64,000 bases of DNA, from positions 1 through 64,000 of the forward strand of contig SWDM01000011.1 in NCBI GenBank assembly GCA_005116835.1, in the 5' to 3' direction. The position numbers and the translations under genes were made by a program. Origin of the DNA: Nitrospira sp. Its GTDB lineage: Bacteria > Nitrospirota > Nitrospiria > Nitrospirales > Nitrospiraceae. Under the pieces are notes generated by a model. It did no database searches. It was not told the origin of the DNA and saw nothing but the letters and a program-made list of their open reading frames with translations. Below, one piece after another: positions 17,670 through 26,630 of this stretch (position 1 is its first letter; every line of letters begins with the position of its first letter).

Positions 17670-18419
17670 ATGGAAGAAAGTCCGCTTCATTCCTTCGAGC
17701 TGCATGACTGGATACCGATTTCGCTCGGCGGATTGGATGTTTCCATCAATAAAGCTGTCATGATCATGTGGATCGTCGTCTCCCTAGTGACGGTGCTCAT
17801 GGTGATAGCAGGATCGGCACGGAAACTGGTGCCCGGCAAGTTGCAAAACATGGCGGAGATCATGGTGGATTTCATCCGCGGCATCATCATGGACACGATG
17901 GGCAAAGAGGGAATGCGGTTTTTCCCCCTCATCGCTACCCTTTTCCTGTTCATTCTCTTTAGCAATCTCATCGGATTGATCCCCGGTAGCTATACGGTGA
18001 CAAGCCAGATTATCGTAACGGCAGTGTTTTCCTGTTTGGTCTATGGACTAAGTCTGGTCATGGGATTTTTCCTACATGGTGTGAAGTTTTTTGGCATTTT
18101 GGTTCCGCCCGGTACGCCTGGGTGGCTACTGCCCTTGATGGTACCGATCGAGTTGATCAGCCAATTGGCACGACCGATTTCGTTGGCTGTTCGGTTGTTC
18201 GCAAATATGACAGCTGGTCACGTGATCCTCGGGGTGTTGTTCGGATTATCCATCAGCGGCGGGCTCTTGATCGGATGGCTGCCCTTTGCCTTTACGATTG
18301 CAATGAACGGATTGGAAGTCGGTATCGCGTTCATTCAAGCGTATATTTTTACCGTGTTGACCTGCGTCTATTTGGGAGATGCATTCCACTTGCATGGTCA
18401 TGATGAGCATGCGCACTGA
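17670..18419 (+). CDS. atpB: ATP synthase Fo subunit a
   Basis: A 249-residue inner-membrane protein that forms the proton half-channels against the c-ring. The essential arginine lies in ISLAVRLFANMTAGHVILG, and the final helix has GLEVGIAFIQAYIFTVLTCVYLGD. The extracytoplasmic start IPISLGGLDVSINKAV and the length are typical. It is followed by a palindromic repeat before atpE, an unusual insertion inside an operon whose subunits are needed in unequal amounts. Confidence 0.93.
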   Translation: MEESPLHSFELHDWIPISLGGLDVSINKAVMIMWIVVSLVTVLMVIAGSARKLVPGKLQNMAEIMVDFIRGIIMDTMGKEGMRFFPLIATLFLFILFSNLIGLIPGSYTVTSQIIVTAVFSCLVYGLSLVMGFFLHGVKFFGILVPPGTPGWLLPLMVPIELISQLARPISLAVRLFANMTAGHVILGVLFGLSISGGLLIGWLPFAFTIAMNGLEVGIAFIQAYIFTVLTCVYLGDAFHLHGHDEHAH

Positions 18420-18545
18420 CAGACTGTTCAAAATGCGCTTCAGCGTCGTTCTCAGTCGCATCCACCCTTCAACGTACTCAAACCGTACGCATCAGGGTGT
18501 TTTTTCATTGCGGCCTTGCCGGGGGGTATTTTTTCGAACAGCCTG
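18420..18545. repeat. palindromic intergenic repeat, family 1 copy 2
   Basis: About 126 bp with imperfect terminal inverted repeats (CAGACTGTTCAAAATGC against CAGGCTGTTCGAAAAAATAC read on the other strand). It shares CTTCAACGTACTC and GCGGCCTTGCC with the copy at 9058. It begins the base after the atpB stop and ends 44 bases before atpE, so it would fold in the atp messenger. Confidence 0.65.
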
Positions 18546-18589
18546 TTCAGAGTTGTTTTGAGTTTTCATTAAAGGAGGATAGACAAATA

Positions 18590-18820
18590 ATGGATTCAGC
18601 AGCAGCAGCATTGTTGGGCATGGGCTTAGCGGCAGCAGGGTTTGCCGGGGCTGGTGTAGGAATTGGCTACATCTTCGGGAAGATGATTGAAGCGGTCGCG
18701 CGTCAGCCGGAAGCGGAAGCTCGCGTCGGAAAGTACATGTGGATCGGGTTTGCGCTGGTCGAAGCTATTGCGCTGTACGGCCTGGTCATCGCGTTCATCA
18801 TCATGGGCCTCCGCAAATAA
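18590..18820 (+). CDS. atpE: ATP synthase Fo subunit c
   Basis: A 76-residue hairpin of two membrane helices that forms the rotor ring. Helix 1 is glycine/alanine-rich (LLGMGLAAAGFAGAGVGIG), the polar loop is ARQPEAEARV, and helix 2 carries the ion-binding Glu in FALVEAIALYGLVIAFI. The residue after that Glu is Ala, not the Ser/Thr of sodium-type rings, and no helix 1 Gln is present, so a proton ring is likely. AAAGGAGG at 18571-18578 gives a strong ribosome site with an 11-base spacer. Confidence 0.93.
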   Translation: MDSAAAALLGMGLAAAGFAGAGVGIGYIFGKMIEAVARQPEAEARVGKYMWIGFALVEAIALYGLVIAFIIMGLRK

Positions 18821-18885
18821 CAGTGCTGAGCATTGCGTTCGGCGCTCAGGATTCAGCACACAGCACGTAGCAGTTAGGTACAACT

Positions 18886-19392
18886 ATGCCACAGTTTGAA
18901 TCGCACTTTTTTTCTTCCTTGATCTTTTGGGAGATCCTGTCGTTCGCGATTCTCCTCTTCGTGCTCTATAAATATGCCTTTCCTGGAATTTTGGGCATGT
19001 TGGAAGAGCGGGAAAAGAAAATTAAGGATAGTCTCGATCAAGCCGAGCGGCACAGGTCAGAGGCAGAACGAAAACTCAAGGAGTACGAAGCCAAGTTGAA
19101 TACCGCTGCAAAAGAAGCGGAGGGTATTCTGGCAGCTGCAAAGGAACGAGCGCAGCGGCTCATGGAGGAAAATGAGCAACGGATGACGACCGAGGCTGAG
19201 CGGATCAAGGGCGATGCGACCCGTGAAATCGATCAGGAGCGCCGCAAGGCGATTCAGGATATTCGCGCTCAAACTACCGAATTAGCCCTGATGGTTGCAG
19301 AGAAGGTCGTGCTGCGAAGTCTGAATGAAGCGGACCACCGGAAATTTGCGGATGAAGCGTTAGAGGCGCTATCAAAGTCCTATCAACGGTAA
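18886..19392 (+). CDS. atpF: ATP synthase Fo subunit b
   Basis: A 168-residue stator subunit: one N-terminal membrane helix (IFWEILSFAILLFVLYKYAFPG) and a long charged coiled coil (residues 40-140, with repeated Ala/Glu/Lys/Arg heptads such as RKLKEYEAKLNTAAKEAEG). It links the membrane part to F1. The F1 genes (delta, alpha, gamma, beta, epsilon) do not follow: the next gene is larE on the other strand, so this locus makes only the Fo sector. Confidence 0.9.
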   Translation: MPQFESHFFSSLIFWEILSFAILLFVLYKYAFPGILGMLEEREKKIKDSLDQAERHRSEAERKLKEYEAKLNTAAKEAEGILAAAKERAQRLMEENEQRMTTEAERIKGDATREIDQERRKAIQDIRAQTTELALMVAEKVVLRSLNEADHRKFADEALEALSKSYQR

Positions 19393-19410
19393 AGTTTCGA
19401 TCGAGAGAGG

Positions 19411-20226
19411 TCAGCCCAGGCTGATTCCTCCCGGTCTATATCCTTCCAAATCCACACAGACGAAGCGAAACCCGGCTTTGCGTAGGCGGGCACTGATGTG
19501 CGCTCGCTTGTCTGGTTGATTCAGCAGAGAAAACTCCTCTGGGCCGACCTCGATCCTCGCTATTTCCCCATGTTCCCGTACACGCACATGGCGAAATCCT
19601 TCAGCCTGAAGAATATCTTCTGCCTCCTCCACGCGGCGGAGTTTTTCGATCGTGATCGGAATGCCGCGAGGGATTCTGGAAGAGAGACAGGCGGCTGCCG
19701 GCTTGTCCCAATTTGAGAGGCCCAAAGATTGGGCCAGCGCCCGCACCTCTGACTTGGTGAGAGCGGCTTCAACCAGCGGGCTCCGCACTCCCCACTCGCG
19801 CGCAGCTTTGATTCCTGGTCGATCATCTCCCAGATCGTCGAGATTCGTCCCGTCCGCGACCCACAGGCTCGCGCGGGGTTCACGTAAGCCGCTCAGTAAT
19901 TGATAGAGATCGGTCTTGCAATGGAAGCAGCGGGCTGCATCGTTTTGCACAAAGGCGGCAATCTCGAGTTGATCGGTGTGGACCAGTTCATGCCGCGCGC
20001 CGATCTCCGCAGCGACCTGTTTAGCACCGTCTAACTCGATGGAGGGAAATGTCGGAGAAACGGCGGTGACGGCCAGCGCCTGCTTACCGAGTTGTTCCTG
20101 GGCGATTTTCAGGACGACAGTGCTGTCGATTCCGCCGGAGAAAGCGATCAGGACAGACCGCATATCCGACATGAGCCGACGGAGTGTCGTGAGTTTGTCC
20201 TGGAGAGGTTCGGTCATCATGGACAT
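19411..20226 (-). CDS. larE: ATP-dependent sacrificial sulfur transferase LarE
   Basis: A 271-residue PP-loop enzyme (FSGGIDSTVVLK) that gives up a cysteine sulfur to build the nickel-pincer cofactor of lactate racemase-type enzymes. LarE marks are RCFHCKTDLY, ADGTNLDDLGDDRPG and the sacrificial-cysteine region WDKPAAACLSSRIPRG, in which the Cys is present. The frame can be extended to a TTG at 20247; I used ATG 20226, and ATGs at 20220 and 20217 also fit. No larB, larC or larA is in the window, so the client enzyme is elsewhere, or the protein may serve another sulfur transfer. Confidence 0.85.
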   Translation of the reverse strand: MSMMTEPLQDKLTTLRRLMSDMRSVLIAFSGGIDSTVVLKIAQEQLGKQALAVTAVSPTFPSIELDGAKQVAAEIGARHELVHTDQLEIAAFVQNDAARCFHCKTDLYQLLSGLREPRASLWVADGTNLDDLGDDRPGIKAAREWGVRSPLVEAALTKSEVRALAQSLGLSNWDKPAAACLSSRIPRGIPITIEKLRRVEEAEDILQAEGFRHVRVREHGEIARIEVGPEEFSLLNQPDKRAHISARLRKAGFRFVCVDLEGYRPGGISLG

Positions 20227-20292
20227 ACCTAATCTTAGCAGATGCAACCCTGTCGGTTGGGATAATGCTGCAAGGGCTCTCCCCGCAGGTTG

Positions 20293-21642
20293 CTAGCGCT
20301 TGACCTTCGCTTTGGCGATGTTACCCACCACCACGAGGGCATACCGTTTGGGGTCCAGGTACTGTTTGGCGACGCGCTGGACATCTTCCTTTGTGACCCG
20401 GTCTATCCATTTTGGGTATTGGGTAAAGTATTCGAATCCTAGGCCATAGAACTCCACTTGTGCGAGCACCTGCGCGAGCTTCGCAGTGGAATCGAATCGT
20501 AATGGGAAACTGCCCATCAGGAATGATTTGGCCTCGGCCAACTCCTGATCCGATACAGGCGTGTCGCGAATGGACTTGATTTCGGACAGGACACCGGCGA
20601 TGGCTTGATTGGTCGTCTCGGTCTTGGTTTGGAGATTGACCCAAAATGAACCGGGCATCAATCGGGCATCGAAGTGACTCATGATACCGTAGGCCAATCC
20701 TTGTTTGTCGCGAATCGAATCCATCAAACGGGAGGAAAATCCACCGGCTCCCAGAATGTAATTCATCACCGTGACTGAATAGTAGTCCGGGTGTGCGCGT
20801 GGAAGGCCTCCATGGCCAAGCACAATAGTAGATTGGGTGAGATCTTTCTCGATGAGTTGGACAGTTTTCCGATCGACAGGCGAGGGTTTTTTCATGCTCC
20901 GAGCTGCCGCGGTCCCTTGTTTCCAGGCTTCAAAATGAGTCTGTACCAATGCGGTGGCCTGTTCAATCGTGACGTCGCCGGCGATGGTGAGAATCACTTG
21001 GGATGGGGAGTATTCCCGCCCATAGAAAGCCTGCACATCTGCCAGGGTGATCTTGGCGAGCGTTTCTTCTGTTCCATTTACGGGCCAACGGTACGGATGT
21101 CCATGGAAGACGAGCTGATTGAATGCCTTCATCGCGATATGGCCCGGGTCGTCGTTGTCGCTCGCCATTTCACCCAGTAGTTGAGTGCGAACCCGCTCAA
21201 ATTCCTGCTTATGAAACGCAGGGCGTTGTAGCATATCCGCAAGCAGGGTAAAGCCCAGGTCGATATCTTTTTTGAGTACGCGGGCGGCGGCGGTCGTAAA
21301 ATCCTCCGAAGCTTTTGCCTCCAGGGTTCCACCGACGAAATCGATTTGCTCCGCCTGCTGTTTTGACGTACGTGTGGTCGTTCCTTCGTCCAGAAGGCTG
21401 GCGACGAGGTTTGAGAGGCCTGCCTTGTCGGGAGGATCTTGCGCAGAGCCGGCTTTGATCAGCGCGTGGATCTCTACGATAGGAAGGAAATGTTGCTCAA
21501 GGACGAGCACCGTGATGCCGTTCGCAGTTACGAACTTCGTCGGTGTGATCTCTGCCGCCATGCCAGGACCGGTTGCTAGGAGGAGGGCGCAGAGCCCGAT
21601 TAGCGGGGCTAGGAATGCCAGGCGTCTCGCAGTTGGCAGCAT
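20293..21642 (-). CDS. M16 family peptidase-like subunit lacking the zinc motif
   Basis: A 449-residue exported protein (signal peptide ending GMAA-EI) with the two-lobed M16 fold. The zinc-binding HxxEH of active members is absent: the equivalent place reads LSNLVASLLDEGT. The substrate-grip Arg/Tyr region is kept (SSRLMDSIRDKQGLAYGIM). Such proteins are the non-catalytic partners of heterodimeric M16 proteases. Its ATG is 1 base past the stop of the catalytic partner upstream, so the two are surely co-translated. Likely periplasmic; substrate unknown. Confidence 0.85.
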   Translation of the reverse strand: MLPTARRLAFLAPLIGLCALLLATGPGMAAEITPTKFVTANGITVLVLEQHFLPIVEIHALIKAGSAQDPPDKAGLSNLVASLLDEGTTTRTSKQQAEQIDFVGGTLEAKASEDFTTAAARVLKKDIDLGFTLLADMLQRPAFHKQEFERVRTQLLGEMASDNDDPGHIAMKAFNQLVFHGHPYRWPVNGTEETLAKITLADVQAFYGREYSPSQVILTIAGDVTIEQATALVQTHFEAWKQGTAAARSMKKPSPVDRKTVQLIEKDLTQSTIVLGHGGLPRAHPDYYSVTVMNYILGAGGFSSRLMDSIRDKQGLAYGIMSHFDARLMPGSFWVNLQTKTETTNQAIAGVLSEIKSIRDTPVSDQELAEAKSFLMGSFPLRFDSTAKLAQVLAQVEFYGLGFEYFTQYPKWIDRVTKEDVQRVAKQYLDPKRYALVVVGNIAKAKVKR

Positions 21643-21643
21643 T

Positions 21644-23029
21644 TTAGGGCTTCCCCTGTTGTGCGGCGGTGGGAGATATTTCTGGCTGTTTCGCCGGTAT
21701 GGGGATCAAAGTGCCGACGGTCCGATTATCTTCCGTCAAGTATTGGCGGGCAACTCGCTGAATATCTTTGGCCGTCACTGACCGGATCCGCTCGACAAAC
21801 TGATCTATTTTCTGCCATCCGGCGCCGACTGATTCAGCTTGTCCAAGTAGCATGGCATGCCGGAAGTTGGAATCTTGCTCGAAGACATGAGTGGCCTCGA
21901 CCTGGTTCTTTGCCCGCTGGAGCTCTTGCTCTGTTGGTGGATCGGTTTGGAGTCGTTTGATTTCCCGATGAAGGGCTTCTTCAACCACCTCCGGTCTTTG
22001 GCCTGGGCTCACGAGGGCATAGAAATAGAAAAGGCCGGGATCGGTCTGCAACAAGCTATATTCTGCTCCGACGGCAAGCGATGACTTTTGCTCGTACACG
22101 AGGCTTTGGTACAGGCGCGAACTCTTTCCATGCGACAGAATCGAATCCAGAATGTCGAGAGCATACGAGTCTTCGCTCGTATAATTCGGCACGCGATAGC
22201 CCATCATAACGAATGGAACCTGCGCTTCTCGTTTGAGGAGGAAACGGCGTTCACCTTTCTGTTCCGCTTCCATGGTGGCGACCGATTTTGGCTCCGGTCC
22301 TCTCGGAATCGGTTCGAAAAGGTGTTTGATCGTGGGAAGCAGGCTGTCGGCTCTGATATCGCCCACCACGACGAGGGTCGCATTGTTGGGCGAGTAATAG
22401 GTGTCATAATGTCGCTGCAAGTCATCCAGGGTCATCGCATCTAAATCGCCGAACCAGCCGATCACCGGCCAATGGTATGGATGGCTGAGATAGGCCTGGG
22501 CGAAGAGTGCTTCGACGAGCGCGCCTTGAGGATCGTCCTCCGATCGAAGGCGTCGCTCTTCTTTCACGACCTCTCGCTCCGTTGTCAATTCGCTCAGGTC
22601 GAGCACGAGCCCCTGCATGCGATCCGCTTCAAGTTCTAAAGCCAGCTCGACACGGTCGGCTGCGAGATTTTCGAAGTAGGCGGTGAAGTCCTGGCTTGTG
22701 AAGGCGTTGTCCGTCCCGCCATTTTTGCGAATGAGACGGGAGAAGGCGCCTTTCGGATACTTCGCTGTGCCCTTGAACATCATATGCTCAAGCATGTGGG
22801 ATAAACCTGCACGGCCCATGACCTCATTGCGCGAGCCGACTTTGTACCAGACTTGGACTGTGGCAACCGGAGCTTTGGGAACTTCCACTAACAGAACCTT
22901 CATCCCATTGGAGAGGACGAATTCACGAGGCTCCGTTGCCATGGCGGGCGCTACCAAGGCGAAGGCGAGACTGCTCGCCGCAATCATCCTGAATAGTGGC
23001 ATGGCGTATCGAGAATAGAGCCAGGTCAT
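21644..23029 (-). CDS. M16 family zinc protease, catalytic subunit
   Basis: A 461-residue exported zinc peptidase (signal AFALVAPAMA-TE). The inverted zinc motif is H78-M-L-E81-H82 in GLSHMLEHMMFKGT, with the distal Glu region ELTTEREVVKEE. It degrades peptides inside a clamshell chamber, probably together with the inactive partner encoded directly downstream. The start is uncertain: ATG 23029 avoids overlap with rlmN, while ATGs at 23071 and 23002 are possible; none has a clear ribosome site. It lies just downstream of rlmN on the same strand. Confidence 0.85.
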   Translation of the reverse strand: MTWLYSRYAMPLFRMIAASSLAFALVAPAMATEPREFVLSNGMKVLLVEVPKAPVATVQVWYKVGSRNEVMGRAGLSHMLEHMMFKGTAKYPKGAFSRLIRKNGGTDNAFTSQDFTAYFENLAADRVELALELEADRMQGLVLDLSELTTEREVVKEERRLRSEDDPQGALVEALFAQAYLSHPYHWPVIGWFGDLDAMTLDDLQRHYDTYYSPNNATLVVVGDIRADSLLPTIKHLFEPIPRGPEPKSVATMEAEQKGERRFLLKREAQVPFVMMGYRVPNYTSEDSYALDILDSILSHGKSSRLYQSLVYEQKSSLAVGAEYSLLQTDPGLFYFYALVSPGQRPEVVEEALHREIKRLQTDPPTEQELQRAKNQVEATHVFEQDSNFRHAMLLGQAESVGAGWQKIDQFVERIRSVTAKDIQRVARQYLTEDNRTVGTLIPIPAKQPEISPTAAQQGKP

Positions 23030-23054
23030 GGTTGGGCGGTGCGCACACTGCATG

Positions 23055-24161
23055 CTAGCAACGGGATTCAATTTGTGTCAAGGCAGGTTCAGCCAATCCG
23101 GGTGAGAGGTTGCCCAACTGGCCACAAGCCCCAAGGACGTCGCGCCCACGGCTTTTACGGACGAACACATCGAGGCCTGCCTGTCTCACGATGTTCTGAA
23201 AGACGGAAATGGCGCCATCTGATGGGCGACGGAAGGGACTCCCGGGAAATTCATTAAAGGGAATCAGATTGATCTTGCACGCAATCCCGCGGACGAGCTT
23301 AGTGAGGCGGCGCGCATCGTCGGCGTGATCGTTCACCCCGGCCAGCAGCACGTACTCGAACGTGAGCCGTCTGGTCGGTGGCAAGGGGTAACGGCGGCAG
23401 GCGGCGAGCAATGTTTTGAGAGAGGCGACACCATTGACGGCCGGCATCAAGGTGGCGCGTTGCTCATCCGTTGTGGCATTCAGCGAAATGGCCAGATTGA
23501 CGCCGAGCGGCGCGATGTCTTTCAATCGCGCCGCCAAGCCTGCAGTTGAGACCGTGATGCGTCTTGGCGACCATCCGAGTCCCCACGATTTGTTGGTGAG
23601 TCGCCGAATCGCCTCTGACAAGGCATCTAAATTGGCCAACGGCTCGCCCATCCCCATAAAGACGAGGTTGGTAATCCGCTCGCCGGGCTCGAGGCGGTCC
23701 TGGGCTGTCAGCACCTGCTCCATGATTTCAAACGGCTTTAAGTTCCGTTTCAATCCCATCCTGCCGGTCAGGCAGAATCCGCAATCTAGGGTGCAGCCGA
23801 CTTGCGTCGAGACACAGAGAGTTAAGCGGTCTTCATCGGGAATCAGTACTGTTTCGACGGTGAGTCCGTCGTTGAGTGTAAGGACGAGTTTTCTCGTGTG
23901 ATCGGTCGAACGGAAGACCTTCCAGCTTGCGGCGCGGGGAATCGTGGCATGCGCAGCCAGCGCTGTTCGCTCCGAGCAGCCGAGGTCCGTCATCTGGTTG
24001 ATGTCTTTGGCCCCGCGTTGATAGAGCCACCGCATAATCTGCCCGGTTCGGTAGCGGGGCCATCCAAATTGCTGCACGAGCTGCCCGATTCCTTTTTCAT
24101 CAAGGGCCAGGAGGTTTGTGGGAGTGGTGCATGGGGAGAGAGTATTTGTGTTATGCGGCAT
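23055..24161 (-). CDS. rlmN: 23S rRNA A2503 / tRNA A37 C2-methyltransferase
   Basis: A 368-residue radical-SAM enzyme that adds a methyl to C2 of A2503 in 23S rRNA and of A37 in some tRNAs. The [4Fe-4S] motif is CTLDCGFC in STQVGCTLDCGFCLTGRMG, SAM contacts are MGMGEPLANLD and the ring-forming Cys is in DVLGACGQL near the C-terminus. The N-terminal helical RNA-binding part is WPRYRTGQIMRWLYQRG. It is first in a minus-strand run with the two M16 genes and divergent from the transglycosylase gene at 24278. Confidence 0.92.
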   Translation of the reverse strand: MPHNTNTLSPCTTPTNLLALDEKGIGQLVQQFGWPRYRTGQIMRWLYQRGAKDINQMTDLGCSERTALAAHATIPRAASWKVFRSTDHTRKLVLTLNDGLTVETVLIPDEDRLTLCVSTQVGCTLDCGFCLTGRMGLKRNLKPFEIMEQVLTAQDRLEPGERITNLVFMGMGEPLANLDALSEAIRRLTNKSWGLGWSPRRITVSTAGLAARLKDIAPLGVNLAISLNATTDEQRATLMPAVNGVASLKTLLAACRRYPLPPTRRLTFEYVLLAGVNDHADDARRLTKLVRGIACKINLIPFNEFPGSPFRRPSDGAISVFQNIVRQAGLDVFVRKSRGRDVLGACGQLGNLSPGLAEPALTQIESRC

Positions 24162-24277
24162 AGGGGCAGCCTATCACAGCCTCAAAAAGTGGAACAAGGT
24201 ATAGGATATACGCAGCTTTGCTGGCAACCAAGAAAGCACACTGCTATATATGGTGTAGACCGAGAGGGTAACGACGG

Positions 24278-26554
24278 GTGCAAGACTATATACACAAGCG
24301 AAGCATACGGAACCTGTTCATAGCCATCGCTATCAGTCTCTGCGGGTGTGCCCCGTTCTCGACCCAGGCCTCCGCCGGTCCTGCCGTTCCACTGCTGCTG
24401 AGTGACGGCGATATATGTGATAGGGAAGAAGTTTGTTTTCAGGCCGCTGCGTTACCCAAGGAACGGCTTGGCAAGGGCCTCAACAAAGAGCAAGTCCTGT
24501 CACTCAAGCTGGAGCGACTGCAACGGCTGATGGCGCGCTTTCCCGCCACGGTCTGGGCCAAACGCGCAGGGTTATTGTCCGGAACATTGCTGATCGACCG
24601 GAATCCCACTGCGGCGATTCAATTTCTTCGTACGGCCCAACAAGACTTCCCGATCTTGGACGACTACATCCGATTGTGGATAGGGGAGGCATTGCTGAAC
24701 CTCGGAGATCCCAAGCAGGCGGCGGAAATGTTCGCGAGTATTCCGCAGACGGTGCCGGACTCTAATCTGTTGACGAAAGCCGCGCATCGAGCAGGGGAGG
24801 CGTGGTATCAAGCATCGAATTGTTCTGAAGCAATGGCATGGTTTGCGAAAGCGGTCGACGGGAATGATAAGGAGTCGAGACCATCTCAGGCGCTTCTTCG
24901 GCGGGGCACATGCCAACTGCGAGGAAATAATATACCGGAAAGCCGTGACACCCTGATGCAGCTCTGGGTTCGGTTTCCATACAGCCAGGAAGCAAAAGAA
25001 GCTGAAGCGTTGCTGGCTTCGAACCTTGGTGGTGTGCCTTGGGTGATTCAGCCAGGCGAGCGGCTTGCTAGGGCTCAGGCCTACCTCGGCCAATCCTTTC
25101 ATGCTGAGGCGATCGAGGAACTCCGAAAGTTTCTCGCTGCCGACCCGCAGTCGCCTCGTCGAGCTGACGCGAAATTGAAGCTCGGCATCGCCCAGGTTCG
25201 CTTGAAACAGTATGACCATGCCCGCGAGACGTTTCGGGCGTTGGTGAAAGAGAGCGGACCCGAATCCCACGAAGGGTCGGTCTGGCTTGCACGCACCTAT
25301 CTTCGACAAGGGCAAGGGGACAAATTATTAGAGCTAGCCGCCACGATTCAGACAACTTCCCTTTCTTCGGAGCAAAAGGGTCAAATCGTCTTGTTTGCCG
25401 GGATGTGGTTGGAAGATCAGGGTCGCTTTGACGATGCGATTATACGGTATCGCCAAGCGGCAAAAGTTGGAGAGCCGGCGTCTCAGCGTGCGGAGGCTCG
25501 GTGGCGCGTGGGCTGGGTCTATTATCGGATGGCGCGGTATCGTGAGGCTGGCGATGAGCTGCGCCAGCTTGCCGATATGCATGACAGCGATTTCGAACCA
25601 CAGGCGCTCTACTGGATGGGGCGCGCGGCTGAATTGAGTCAGCAGCCTCAGGCGCAAGATGTGTATCTGCAACTCTGTCAACGATACGTCTATACCTACT
25701 ACTGCCAGCTGGCTCGTGAGCGAATCAATATCCCGTCGATAGAGTTCCCCGCATCAGAATCGACTCAAGCGGTTGTCTCGGTAAACGGAGGTGTGAGTGT
25801 AAACGGTGGGCTCACTCGTTCGGTATCCCCGAGGGCTGAAATCGAACAGCACTCGGCATATCGTCGAGCCATAGAGTTCAAGACGCTGGGGTTGGATTCG
25901 GATGCTGCGCGCGAGTTGGCAGGGCTGACTGATCGCTACAACCGGGATCCCGACGCCCTCATGGCGCTTGCGACAATGTTGAGCGAGGTGGGCGTCTACC
26001 ATCATGCGCTTCGACTCGCAAGAGCCAGATTCAGGGATAAATTGGAAAAAATCGGCGGTATCGTTGATCCATCGTTATGGAAGGCAGCCTATCCGACAGG
26101 TCTCCTTCCTGCGATCAAGGGCCAGGGAGCGAGTAGGGTTGATCCCTATCTTGTGGCGGCGATCATCCGAGAGGAGAGTCAGTACGACAGGCATGCTGTG
26201 TCACGGGTTGGTGCGATCGGCTTGATGCAGGTTATGCCGGGAACAGCGAATAATGTGGCGCAGCGGCTGGGGCTTCCTGCGGTCGGACGGGATGACCTCT
26301 TTGATCAAGAAATCAATATTCAAATCGGCGTCCGTTATGTTGAACAGTTACTCGATCAGTTTTCCGGGAATGTCGTGCTTACCATCGCCTCATACAATGC
26401 AGGACCAATTATTGTAGGGAGCTGGGTGGCGGCGCACCCTGGACGAAGTCAGGATGAGTTCATCGAATTGATTCCCTATCAGGAGACGCGGCAATATGTG
26501 AAGCGGGTCTTGCGAAGCTACCGGGAATATATCAGGCTAGACAAGGCCTCATGA
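24278..26554 (+). CDS. soluble lytic transglycosylase-like lipoprotein with TPR array
   Basis: A 758-residue Slt70-like protein. It starts with GTG 24278 and has a signal ending in a LCG-C lipobox near residue 24, so it is probably outer-membrane anchored. Residues 50-560 are tetratricopeptide-like helical repeats (AEAIEELRKFLAADPQSPR, YDHARETFRALVKE). The C-terminal SLT domain has the catalytic Glu in AAIIREESQYDRHAVS, then GAIGLMQVMPGTA and IASYNAGPIIVG. It cuts peptidoglycan during growth and recycling. Monocistronic, divergent from rlmN. Confidence 0.88.
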   Translation: MQDYIHKRSIRNLFIAIAISLCGCAPFSTQASAGPAVPLLLSDGDICDREEVCFQAAALPKERLGKGLNKEQVLSLKLERLQRLMARFPATVWAKRAGLLSGTLLIDRNPTAAIQFLRTAQQDFPILDDYIRLWIGEALLNLGDPKQAAEMFASIPQTVPDSNLLTKAAHRAGEAWYQASNCSEAMAWFAKAVDGNDKESRPSQALLRRGTCQLRGNNIPESRDTLMQLWVRFPYSQEAKEAEALLASNLGGVPWVIQPGERLARAQAYLGQSFHAEAIEELRKFLAADPQSPRRADAKLKLGIAQVRLKQYDHARETFRALVKESGPESHEGSVWLARTYLRQGQGDKLLELAATIQTTSLSSEQKGQIVLFAGMWLEDQGRFDDAIIRYRQAAKVGEPASQRAEARWRVGWVYYRMARYREAGDELRQLADMHDSDFEPQALYWMGRAAELSQQPQAQDVYLQLCQRYVYTYYCQLARERINIPSIEFPASESTQAVVSVNGGVSVNGGLTRSVSPRAEIEQHSAYRRAIEFKTLGLDSDAARELAGLTDRYNRDPDALMALATMLSEVGVYHHALRLARARFRDKLEKIGGIVDPSLWKAAYPTGLLPAIKGQGASRVDPYLVAAIIREESQYDRHAVSRVGAIGLMQVMPGTANNVAQRLGLPAVGRDDLFDQEINIQIGVRYVEQLLDQFSGNVVLTIASYNAGPIIVGSWVAAHPGRSQDEFIELIPYQETRQYVKRVLRSYREYIRLDKAS

Positions 26555-26564
26555 CGTTGCTTTC

Positions 26565-26593
26565 TTGACAAGGCATAGTCAAGTTTCTATATT
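26565..26593 (+). promoter_or_regulatory. near-consensus sigma-70 promoter
   Basis: TTGACA (26565-26570), a 17-base spacer and TATATT (26588-26593), 38 bases upstream of the zapB-like gene. This is the best promoter match in the window. It likely drives the zapB-like-zapA pair and possibly the long run beyond. Confidence 0.8.
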
Positions 26594-26630
26594 GAGCCAC
26601 AACCTGTAGGGGATTTTTGAGGAAGAGGAA

